DNA of 18,093 nt, from positions 1 through 18,093 of the forward strand of contig CAZRHJ010000040.1 in the NCBI GenBank assembly GCA_964600025.1, in the 5' to 3' direction. This document shows, piece by piece, positions 1 through 6,003 of this stretch. A program made the position numbers and the translations under genes. Under the pieces are notes generated by a model, which worked only from the letters and a program-made list of their open reading frames with translations, was not told where the DNA came from and made no database searches. How positions within the stretch are numbered: position 1 is the first letter of the stretch; every line of letters starts with the position of its first letter. The stretch comes from JADFUS01 sp964600025 (GTDB lineage Bacteria; Bacteroidota; Bacteroidia; Bacteroidales; Rikenellaceae).

Positions 1-57
1 ATGAGCATCGGCGAAATAGACAAGATAGGCGAGTTTCGTTTTTAGCGGACAATACTA
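1..57 (+). repeat. Right end of a dispersed hairpin repeat (MITE-like), truncated by the window edge
   Basis: The first 57 bases match the right half of the copy at 5634-5894 almost base for base (compare 5838-5894), including the terminal segment TTTTTAGCGGACAATACTA. The left half lies outside the window. The terminal 19 bases are an imperfect inverted match of the left end TATTGCTGTCCGGTAAAAA seen in other copies. I infer a non-autonomous transposable element, because no protein is encoded. Confidence 0.85.
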
Positions 58-150
58 ATAAATAATAGTTTAACACTTTTGCAAAAGATTGTCTTTATAG
101 CCCATAAATGGCAATGAGCAAAGTATTTGAAAAGTAAACCACATACCTAT

Positions 151-182
151 GGCTGTAATTTTATTTACAGTCATTTTTTTTT
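151..182 (+). terminator. Intrinsic terminator or attenuator upstream of the small lipoprotein gene
   Basis: An 8-bp stem (GGCTGTAA with TTACAGTC, one G-T pair) with a 6-nt loop is followed by A and then nine T. No upstream gene remains between the repeat end at 57 and this hairpin. It may therefore be the leftover end of a lost gene, or a leader structure of the gene at 221. Confidence 0.5.
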
Positions 183-200
183 ACAAGGAATTGTACAAAG

Positions 201-208
201 TATTTTTG
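201..208 (+). promoter_or_regulatory. Candidate -7 element of the small lipoprotein gene
   Basis: TATTTTTG fits the Bacteroidota -7 consensus TAnnTTTG and lies 12 nt before the ATG at 221. The stretch about 19 nt upstream is only T-rich, so the -33 element is weak. If real, the leader is very short and translation must start at 221, not at the upstream ATG at 149. Confidence 0.4.
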
Positions 209-220
209 CTAAAAAAAGCT

Positions 221-682
221 ATGTACAAACAAACAAAACTCATACTAATTTGTATCTTTGGCACAATGGGATTCTTTTATTCGTGTGCAAAAACAGTTTA
301 TGTACCTGTGAACAAAACCACAAAAATAATAGATACATTTGTAATCAATCAATCCGACAGCAACCTATTAGAGGCACTCATTGAATGTGATAGCAACCAA
401 AGAGCAACTATCAAACACTACAAATCACTACTCTCGGACAACAGCCGACAAGAAGCCACACTAAAAGACAACAAACTAAATATAATTACAAAATGGAAAA
501 CCAAACATATTGATAGAATAATAACTAAAACAGACACTATCACTATTGTTAAGGAAGTAGTTAAAGATAAAATAATCAAAAAAGTACCTTTATTCTACAA
601 AATATCTGCCTTCATAGCAATGTTTTTTGTGGGCGGCTTATTTGTTAAACTCTCTAAATTTTTAGTTAGTACAATCCGCTAA
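221..682 (+). CDS. Small lipoprotein with coiled middle and C-terminal membrane helix, spanin-like (uncertain)
   Basis: From the ATG at 221 the protein has 153 residues. It starts with a lipoprotein signal peptide: basic MYKQTK, a hydrophobic run, then FFYSC with Cys at residue 22. A polar central part of about 90 residues follows, rich in K, T, D and I and with alternating charges (for example IDRIITKTDTITIVKEVVKDKI). A membrane helix lies near residues 126-144, with a short basic tail. An in-frame ATG at 149 would add 24 residues, but that stretch holds a terminator hairpin, so I reject it. The architecture (lipoprotein anchor, extended periplasmic segment with VPV and DT-rich repeats, C-terminal helix) resembles a family I associate with lysis regions of Bacteroidota phages; this is from memory, not a search. 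No phage neighbours are present, and repeat copies lie on both sides (1-57 and 742-901). It could equally be an orphan envelope protein. Confidence 0.6.
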   Translation: MYKQTKLILICIFGTMGFFYSCAKTVYVPVNKTTKIIDTFVINQSDSNLLEALIECDSNQRATIKHYKSLLSDNSRQEATLKDNKLNIITKWKTKHIDRIITKTDTITIVKEVVKDKIIKKVPLFYKISAFIAMFFVGGLFVKLSKFLVSTIR

Positions 683-687
683 AAAAC

Positions 688-722
688 ACAAGAGCAAACA
701 TAAATGTTTGCTCTTGTATTTT
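688..722. terminator. Bidirectional terminator between convergent genes
   Basis: A perfect 13-bp stem (ACAAGAGCAAACA with TGTTTGCTCTTGT) has a TAAA loop. ATTTT follows on the plus strand and a run of six T on the minus strand. It ends the lipoprotein gene and could also stop the aminopeptidase operon arriving from the right, after the repeat inserted between them. Confidence 0.85.
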
Positions 723-741
723 CATAAAATAATATTAATAA

Positions 742-901
742 TATTGCTGTCTGGTAAAAATTTTAAAAATCATACAAGCTCCCAATAAACTCGGATCTCT
801 TAGGCTATTTTGCATATATAACGTAGCGTACTGACGTACGTGAGGCAGAGCATCAGTAAAATAGACAAGATAGGCGAGTTTCGTTTTTAGCGGACATTAC
901 T
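742..901 (+). mobile_element. MITE-like hairpin repeat, 160-bp copy with 10-bp target duplication
   Basis: The left end is TATTGCTGTCTGGTAAAAA; the right end, read on the minus strand, is AGTAATGTCCGCTAAAAA, giving imperfect terminal inverted repeats. ATATTAATAA stands directly outside both ends (732-741 and 902-911), as expected for a target duplication. The interior shares about 100 bases with the copy at 5634-5894, including AAACTCGGATCTCTTAGG and the tip hairpin CGTAC-TGAC-GTACG. No open reading frame is present. The right duplication abuts the stop codon of the aminopeptidase gene at 912. Confidence 0.85.
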
Positions 902-911
902 ATATTAATAA

Positions 912-3422
912 CTATCTGCGAAACAAATCATAAGATTTTTGCTTCACTTTGCCCATAAGCATAGGCTGTATTACATTTTTATTATCATCAATATATTTCT
1001 GAACTATATCTCTTGCCTCTTTGCTCGAATGTCCTCCCAGCAATGCAGACACCCAGCTTTGAGGAAAGAAAATATCACCAGTTTTTTGTATTTCTGGCAA
1101 AATATCCAAAGCAGGTCTAATATAAATTATCGCATCTTGCTGACGATTAGAGTTGTTCAACAGCGACAAAGCACGTGAAGCCCAAGGTTCAATCTGCCTA
1201 TTCTCTTCCTTCAACAATTCACGGAAGAATCCATTTTTGGAAACAGTATCTCCCACAACTGCCTGAGAAACAAACTCAAATTCCTCTAACTTAAATTTAT
1301 TTTTTATAGTTTTTCGAGTTTCAGATATTATCTCTTCTGAAAGTTCAGGAAAGTATATTGAAAGCATTAGCGAGAGAGAAATTCTCATATCTTCATCAAC
1401 AACTTTCAAATCGTCTTTACCTTTGTAGATATTCAACAATTTTGCTTTTGTAGAATTGTTCTTTGCCCCCGAAATCAACTTACCCAAAGCATCTTTTCGA
1501 TATACTGGATTCTCATCATTTTTGGCAATATTCCAATAAAAACGCTCAATTTTTGTAGCATCTTTACGAGCCAAATCACATTTTGTAAAACAGTAATACA
1601 AATTACTCATTGCTTTTGAATAAAGTAGTTGATTTTTTTCTGTTGGGATATAATTAAGCAAAGCCTGTGAATATGCTTTTGGGGAAATATAGTTGTTAAG
1701 TAGGTTTTCGTGCAAGTTTGTCAAAATAGAGTTCTTGATAATTGCATCACTAAAAACACTAAGACTATCAACACTATAACGCATATTCAAAGAATCTAAG
1801 GCAAAGAATCCATAAGCCATCATATCCGAGTTAGGGACAATAAACTTCGTATTTTTGGGCAAAGCAATCGAATGAGCAGCATTGTGCATATCTACCGAAA
1901 CGGGAGTTTGAAAATCATCACCAACGGCAAGAAAAGTAATTTTTTCGCTCCAAAGCACTCCACGTTCAAAAGGGTCGTGTTGCACCAAAAACAAACTATC
2001 ATTATTTATTGCAGTTTCAATAGTAGGCATACCTTTTGTATTTACCCACACCCTACTCCACGATTTCAAATCTATATGAGTATGCGAATCCAAAGTACTA
2101 ATTAAATTATCCCAAGAAGCATTACCATAAGCATATTTATTCAAATAATCTCTAATTCCCTCATCAAAATTCTCTTTACCAATCATTTCAACCAACATAC
2201 GCATCACAATAGGTGCTTTGTTGTAAATAATATTACCATAAACCAAACCTGCATTTTCCAAGTTATCCAAATCTTGTGTCAAAGGATTAGACCCTTGCGT
2301 TCTGTCTTCGGAGTAAGCTGCAACAAAATATTTCATAAAGTTTTGTCTATTATCCACCTCCAAATACATTTCTTTGATAATCTCATCTGCATAATAGTTT
2401 GCAAAAACTTCTTTGTTCCACACATCATTAAACCAGTCCATTGTAACAAAATCACCAAACCACATATGCGAAGTTTCGTGAGCAATCAACGAACTGCGGG
2501 ACATTTTGCGAGTAATAGAAGCATCATCTGGCAAAAACATAGTTGCCTCCTTGTAGAGTGTTGCACCCATATGCTCCATACCTCCAAACTGAAAACCGGG
2601 AACAATCACTAAGTCGTATTTTTCAAAAGGATAATCAATTTTTGTATATTTTTCCAACCAATCAATAGCATTATAAACCTCCGAAGCAATATCATCTAAT
2701 TGTTTAAGTTTTTTTGCGTCATTCTGCTTGTGATAAATATTAATTACTCGCCCATTTTGGGAGTATTGTTTTGCATCAAATTTACCTGCTACAAACGAAA
2801 ATAAATAAGTACTAATTGGGTGAGTAGTACTAAAATTATACATACAAACGTTATCAGTTTCGAGAGTATCTACCGAAACAATACCACTATTTGCCACAGC
2901 TGTCCAAGCCTTTGGCACAGCAAGTTTCAAAGTAAACTTAGCTTTTATATTTGGCTGGTCAAAACAAGGAAACAGTGTTCTGGCACGGTCTGGCACAAGT
3001 AATGTGTACATAAAATCCTCACGACGATTTAAGGAAGTGTTTGGAGCATCAAAATAAAAAGTAATATCATTTTTTCCTTTCAAAATTTTGTCTTTTGGAA
3101 TTATAATATGCTCGTCCAAAACTGTAATCTCACAATAATCACCATTCACAATAGACTTATTAATCTCACGCATATTCGATTTAAAATCAAACACTATTTC
3201 TTGTTTCAAATCACTATCAAACGATATATTAACCTCCCCACGCACACTCGAAATAAATTTCTCAGGAATATCAAAAAACAAATTATAGTGAACATTGTGG
3301 ATTGTTTCCTTACGGTGCTTTGCAAGTGTAAGCGAAACACCTTTTTCTTGTTTTTCATTTTGTTTTTCGCAAGAAGAAAAACAAAGCAAGGCAATTAAAA
3401 TGAAAAGTAGATTTTTTATCAT
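912..3422 (-). CDS. M1 family zinc aminopeptidase, lipoprotein
   Basis: The product is an 836-residue metallo-aminopeptidase of the gluzincin M1 family, expected to trim N-terminal residues from peptides outside the cytoplasm. The first 18 residues form a lipoprotein signal (FSSC, Cys18). The N-terminal beta domain runs to about residue 210. The exopeptidase motif is GGMEH at 280-284, a variant of the usual GAMEN. The zinc site is HETSH at 315-319, with the third ligand Glu338 (HExxH-x18-E). Tyr400 in NIIYNKAP is the likely transition-state tyrosine. About 400 C-terminal residues form a helical domain, as in full-length family members. The start is 2 nt after the stop of the GSCFA gene, so the two are co-transcribed. 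A repeat element lies directly after the stop codon. The substrate range cannot be read from the sequence. Confidence 0.93.
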   Translation of the reverse strand: MIKNLLFILIALLCFSSCEKQNEKQEKGVSLTLAKHRKETIHNVHYNLFFDIPEKFISSVRGEVNISFDSDLKQEIVFDFKSNMREINKSIVNGDYCEITVLDEHIIIPKDKILKGKNDITFYFDAPNTSLNRREDFMYTLLVPDRARTLFPCFDQPNIKAKFTLKLAVPKAWTAVANSGIVSVDTLETDNVCMYNFSTTHPISTYLFSFVAGKFDAKQYSQNGRVINIYHKQNDAKKLKQLDDIASEVYNAIDWLEKYTKIDYPFEKYDLVIVPGFQFGGMEHMGATLYKEATMFLPDDASITRKMSRSSLIAHETSHMWFGDFVTMDWFNDVWNKEVFANYYADEIIKEMYLEVDNRQNFMKYFVAAYSEDRTQGSNPLTQDLDNLENAGLVYGNIIYNKAPIVMRMLVEMIGKENFDEGIRDYLNKYAYGNASWDNLISTLDSHTHIDLKSWSRVWVNTKGMPTIETAINNDSLFLVQHDPFERGVLWSEKITFLAVGDDFQTPVSVDMHNAAHSIALPKNTKFIVPNSDMMAYGFFALDSLNMRYSVDSLSVFSDAIIKNSILTNLHENLLNNYISPKAYSQALLNYIPTEKNQLLYSKAMSNLYYCFTKCDLARKDATKIERFYWNIAKNDENPVYRKDALGKLISGAKNNSTKAKLLNIYKGKDDLKVVDEDMRISLSLMLSIYFPELSEEIISETRKTIKNKFKLEEFEFVSQAVVGDTVSKNGFFRELLKEENRQIEPWASRALSLLNNSNRQQDAIIYIRPALDILPEIQKTGDIFFPQSWVSALLGGHSSKEARDIVQKYIDDNKNVIQPMLMGKVKQKSYDLFRR

Positions 3423-3424
3423 AA

Positions 3425-4405
3425 TTATTTAATTTTGTTTTCAAAATATTCTATCTCACAAAGATACGATTTTTGCGGGTATTTAGACGAAATTGTTTTT
3501 ATTTTTTTCAACATACTTTCACAAAATTCAACATATTTTGGAGAATTAACATTCACTGCTCTATGCGAAAGTGCTAATTGCACACTCAAATTATCTTTAA
3601 TAAACTCCTTTGTTTTGGGTACAAAGCACCAGTCAATTAATTTTTCAAAAATATAATCAACTGCTAATTTACTTGGGTGAAGCATATCGTCATCATAATA
3701 CCTATAATCTCTAAGTTCGTCATTCACAATCTCATAAGCAGGAAAATAAAAAACATTATCAAATTTTTCAACCAAATTGTGTGCCGCTACAAGTAGGGTT
3801 GATTTAGACAAATTATTTTCTATCAAACCATCTTTAATATGCCTAACAGGACTAATAGTAAGAAATATTTTTTTAGTTTTAAACAAAGGATATTTCACAA
3901 ACAAATCTCCAAAATCTCCACAAATCTCCTCGACTGTCAATCTACGTCTAATAAATTTCTTTGAGCTCTGTTTCAAACAATTATTCACAACCTTTGACAA
4001 ACTCAAATCCTCATAAATCCAAGCCGTACCAAGGGTTATAAATATAGTATCTGCCAAAAGCAAAAAATCTCTGCTTCGTGCATTAATCTCAGTAATTTTA
4101 GATAGTAAATCCTCTTTTGAACTACCAAATATTTTAGTTCCGTGCATCATCGAATACCACAGCCCATCATCTTCGACCAACAGTCCATCTTGTGGCACTC
4201 TTCGGTCGAGAATAGACGAAAAAATCTCGGTCAATGATTTTGGATTATAGCTCACACCATAGGGATTTACAAGCAAATCAAATTTGAGTTCAGAAAGTTT
4301 CGCCCCAATGTTTTCGGCAAAACAAGAACCAATAAAAAACATTTTTTGGTCGTAGCTAAGTGGCGTTGTGTTTGATTTATATTCAATTAATGTTCTAAAA
4401 TTCAT
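3425..4405 (-). CDS. GSCFA domain protein (SGNH-hydrolase-like)
   Basis: I place the start at the ATG at 4405, giving 326 residues that begin MNFRTLIEY, the usual start for this family. A longer frame from 4447 would run through the rpsF promoter. The signature GSCFAENIG sits at residues 26-34, where SGNH/GDSL hydrolases carry their nucleophile block. TLGTAWIYE near the middle, TISPVRHIKDG, and the late DDDMLHPS (candidate catalytic Asp and His) complete the fold signature. No signal peptide is visible, so it is probably cytoplasmic. Family members are common in Bacteroidota, but their substrate is unknown to me. The next gene, the M1 aminopeptidase, starts 2 nt downstream, suggesting one transcript. 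A candidate promoter (-33 near 4450, -7 TATTTTTA on the minus strand) gives a leader of about 10 nt, supporting the chosen start. Confidence 0.88.
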   Translation of the reverse strand: MNFRTLIEYKSNTTPLSYDQKMFFIGSCFAENIGAKLSELKFDLLVNPYGVSYNPKSLTEIFSSILDRRVPQDGLLVEDDGLWYSMMHGTKIFGSSKEDLLSKITEINARSRDFLLLADTIFITLGTAWIYEDLSLSKVVNNCLKQSSKKFIRRRLTVEEICGDFGDLFVKYPLFKTKKIFLTISPVRHIKDGLIENNLSKSTLLVAAHNLVEKFDNVFYFPAYEIVNDELRDYRYYDDDMLHPSKLAVDYIFEKLIDWCFVPKTKEFIKDNLSVQLALSHRAVNVNSPKYVEFCESMLKKIKTISSKYPQKSYLCEIEYFENKIK

Positions 4406-4412
4406 AAGAAAG

Positions 4413-4444
4413 TTTTGCGGATTAAAAATAAAGTTGTATATTTG
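4413..4444 (+). promoter_or_regulatory. Bacteroidota-type promoter of the rpsF operon
   Basis: TTTTG at 4413-4417 (-33) is followed by a 19-nt spacer and TATATTTG at 4437-4444 (-7), an exact fit to TTTG-N19-TAnnTTTG. Transcription should start near 4451, leaving a leader of about 33 nt before rpsF. It interleaves with the divergent GSCFA promoter. Confidence 0.8.
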
Positions 4445-4452
4445 CACCGCAA
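4423..4452 (-). promoter_or_regulatory. Candidate promoter of the GSCFA-aminopeptidase operon
   Basis: On the minus strand TTG (4450-4452) is separated by 19 nt from TATTTTTA (4423-4430), one mismatch from TAnnTTTG. Transcription would start near 4416, about 10 nt before the ATG at 4405. It lies face to face with the rpsF promoter on the same bases. Confidence 0.5.
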
Positions 4453-4483
4453 TTTAGCAATATTTAATTAATTAACAAAGAAT

Positions 4484-4828
4484 ATGAATAATTACGAAAC
4501 CGTTTTCATTGCTACACCTGTATTATCAGATGTACAATTCAAAGAATTGGTTAGCAAGTTCCAAGGTATCATTACCGAGAACGGAGGTCAGATTGTCCAC
4601 GAAGAGGACTGGGGACTTCGCAAATTGGCTTACACAATTCAGAAAAAAACCACTGGTTTTTACTACCTAATGCAATTCCAAGCAGAGGGCGAACTTATTG
4701 ACAAGTTAGAAACTCAATATCGTCGTGACGAGAGAGTTATCCGTTTCTTGACTTTCAAAATGGACAAACACGCTGTTGAATATGCAGAAAAAAGAATCAA
4801 CAAAAATAAATCAACTAAGGAGGAATAA
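4484..4828 (+). CDS. rpsF: 30S ribosomal protein bS6
   Basis: The 114-residue protein matches bS6 end to end. The N-terminal beta strand is MNNYETVFIATPVLSD. The central block is EEDWGLRKLAYTIQKKTTGFYYLMQFQA, where bS6 packs against bS18. RRDERVIRFLTFKMDKHA precedes a short charged tail. It heads the compact operon rpsF-rpsR-rplI, with 2 nt to the next gene. The ATG has no Shine-Dalgarno sequence upstream (the leader reads ATTAACAAAGAAT), as is usual in this phylum. bS6 and bS18 form a pair on the small-subunit platform, and in many bacteria that pair represses its own operon; I see no clear leader structure here for that. Confidence 0.98.
   Translation: MNNYETVFIATPVLSDVQFKELVSKFQGIITENGGQIVHEEDWGLRKLAYTIQKKTTGFYYLMQFQAEGELIDKLETQYRRDERVIRFLTFKMDKHAVEYAEKRINKNKSTKEE
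4817..4823 (+). promoter_or_regulatory. Strong Shine-Dalgarno sequence of rpsR
   Basis: AAGGAGG stands 7 nt before the rpsR ATG, inside the last codons of rpsF. It is a full anti-Shine-Dalgarno match and is unusual here, since most genes in the window have only A- and T-rich leaders. Confidence 0.85.
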
Positions 4829-4830
4829 TT

Positions 4831-5100
4831 ATGGCACAAACATCAGCTGAAATCAGATATCTTAACCCTCCAACTGTAGAGGTTCAAAAGAAAAAATATT
4901 GCCGTTTCAAAAAAGCAGGCATTAAATATATTGATTACAAAGACGCAGAATTTTTGAAAAAATTCTTGAACGAGCAAGGTCGTATCCTTCCACGTCGTCT
5001 TACAGGTACATCATTGAAATATCAAAAGAAAGTAGCAACTGCTGTTAAACGTGCTCGTCACTTGGCAATTCTACCATTCGTAACTGACTTAATGAAATAA
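4831..5100 (+). CDS. rpsR: 30S ribosomal protein bS18
   Basis: The 89-residue protein carries the bS18 hallmarks: KKKYCRFKKAGIKYIDYKDAEFLKKFLNEQGRILPRRLTGTSLKYQKKVATAVKRARHLAILPFV. The core FLNEQGRILPRRLTG and KRARHLAILPF are the conserved rRNA- and bS6-binding segments. A single cysteine is present, so the four-cysteine zinc variant is absent. It begins 2 nt after rpsF and is followed by rplI after 11 nt. In Bacteroidia the bS18, bS6 and bS21 region is known to sequester the 16S anti-Shine-Dalgarno tail; the strong Shine-Dalgarno before this very gene is therefore notable and may reflect feedback control (inference). Confidence 0.98.
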   Translation: MAQTSAEIRYLNPPTVEVQKKKYCRFKKAGIKYIDYKDAEFLKKFLNEQGRILPRRLTGTSLKYQKKVATAVKRARHLAILPFVTDLMK

Positions 5101-5104
5101 GGAG
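5099..5104 (+). promoter_or_regulatory. Shine-Dalgarno sequence of rplI
   Basis: AAGGAG, overlapping the last two bases of the rpsR stop codon, lies 7 nt before the rplI ATG. A second purine run (AAGGAAA) follows directly, so the exact pairing register is open. Confidence 0.75.
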
Positions 5105-5111
5105 AAGGAAA

Positions 5112-5549
5112 ATGGAAATTATACTTAAACAAGACGTAGAAAATTTGGGTAACAAAAACGATATCGTAACAGTTCGCCCAGGATACGCAAACAACTTTCT
5201 TTTCCCACAAGGTTACGCTACTTTGGCTACTGTTTCTGCTAAGAAAGTTCTTGCTGAGAACATCAAACAACAAGCACACAAAGAGCAAAAATTAGTTGAT
5301 GATGCTAACGCTATGGCAACTAAACTTGCTGCTGAAACTCTAACATTCACTGTTAAAGCAAACGAAGACAAAATTTATGGTTCTGTTACAACTTCTGATA
5401 TCGCAGAAGCTTTGGAAGCAAAAGGTCTTTCTGTTGAGCGTAAAAACATCACTGTTGAGTCTATCAAATCTGTTGGTGAATTTGTTGCTACTATCAAAGT
5501 TTACAAAGCTATCAAAGCTGAGGTAAAAGTTGTTGTAGTTGCTGAATAA
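5112..5549 (+). CDS. rplI: 50S ribosomal protein bL9
   Basis: The 145-residue protein is a normal-length bL9. The N-terminal rRNA-binding domain reads MEIILKQDVENLGNKNDIVTVRPGYANNFLFPQGYA. A long helix of about residues 42-75 (ENIKQQAHKEQKLVDDANAMATKLAAE) connects to a C-terminal domain with KIYGSVTTSDIAEAL. It binds domain V of 23S rRNA near the L1 stalk. It is the last gene of the rpsF operon and is followed 24 nt later by a strong terminator. Codon use is even and alanine-rich, as expected for a highly expressed gene. Confidence 0.98.
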   Translation: MEIILKQDVENLGNKNDIVTVRPGYANNFLFPQGYATLATVSAKKVLAENIKQQAHKEQKLVDDANAMATKLAAETLTFTVKANEDKIYGSVTTSDIAEALEAKGLSVERKNITVESIKSVGEFVATIKVYKAIKAEVKVVVVAE

Positions 5550-5572
5550 TCAACAATCTCGATAATATTATT

Positions 5573-5599
5573 AGAGCTATCTTCGGATAGCTCTTTTTT
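5573..5599 (+). terminator. Terminator of the rpsF-rpsR-rplI operon
   Basis: A perfect 9-bp stem (AGAGCTATC with GATAGCTCT) is closed by a stable TTCG tetraloop and followed by T residues to 5599. It sits 24 nt after the rplI stop codon. Confidence 0.93.
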
Positions 5600-5633
5600 G
5601 TTTTGGCACTTCCAAACACGTTGGTATTAATAC

Positions 5634-5894
5634 CTATATTGCTGTCCGGTAAAAATTTAAAAAATCATTGTAATGGATTAAGCGATAATATATTACAGTG
5701 TTTTAATTTGTAAGGGGCTTTGAAAAATGATTTTTAAAATTTTTATCTTTCCGAAATCTTACAAGCTCCCAATAAACTCGGATCTCTTAGGCTATTTTGC
5801 TGATGGTCATAACGTAGCGTACTGGCGTACGTGAGTTATGAGCATCGGCGAAATAGACAAGATAGGCGAGTTTCGTTTTTAGCGGACAATACTA
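5634..5894 (+). mobile_element. MITE-like hairpin repeat, longest copy (261 bp) with 10-bp target duplication
   Basis: The palindromic 10-mer GTATTAATAC flanks the element at 5624-5633 and 5895-5904. The left end contains TATTGCTGTCCGGTAAAAA; the right end is TTTTTAGCGGACAATACTA. Two nested inverted repeats fill the interior. Arms at 5651-5669 and 5726-5744 are 19 bases long and nearly perfect. Arms at 5774-5813 and 5835-5873 are about 40 bases long and imperfect, closing on the tip CGTAC-TGGC-GTACG at 5818-5831. No protein is encoded. The roughly 90 bases between AATCAT (near 5668) and TTACAAGCTCCC (5759) are absent from the copies at 742 and 18018. With the operon terminator and the next promoter, this element fills the whole 454-nt gap between rplI and the transporter gene. 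Confidence 0.88.
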
Positions 5895-5944
5895 GTATTA
5901 ATACTTATATTGCTGATATTTAAACGTATATCAATCTAAAACTA

Positions 5945-5975
5945 TTGGTCGCAATATTCATTTTTTGTATCTTTG
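5945..5975 (+). promoter_or_regulatory. Promoter of the YeiH-type transporter gene
   Basis: TTGG (5945-5948), a 19-nt spacer and TATCTTTG (5968-5975) fit the Bacteroidota -33/-7 pattern. The start codon is 28 nt downstream. The promoter lies outside the neighbouring repeat element, about 40 nt after its right target duplication. Confidence 0.7.
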
Positions 5976-6003
5976 AATTCTAAAAAATTAAAAAAATAAA
6001 TTT

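Noticed and set aside
149..220. N-terminal extension of the small lipoprotein from an in-frame ATG at 149
   Set aside because: It would bury the lipoprotein signal peptide 24 residues inside, and the DNA is a terminator hairpin with a long T run and a -7-like box.
742..901. CRISPR array or tandem repeat
   Set aside because: The copies are kilobases apart, contain inverted arms, and have target duplications; there is no regular repeat-spacer pattern and no cas gene.
4406..4447. Longer start for the GSCFA gene at 4447
   Set aside because: It would encode the rpsF promoter region, and the family normally begins MxFRT, as the frame from 4405 does.
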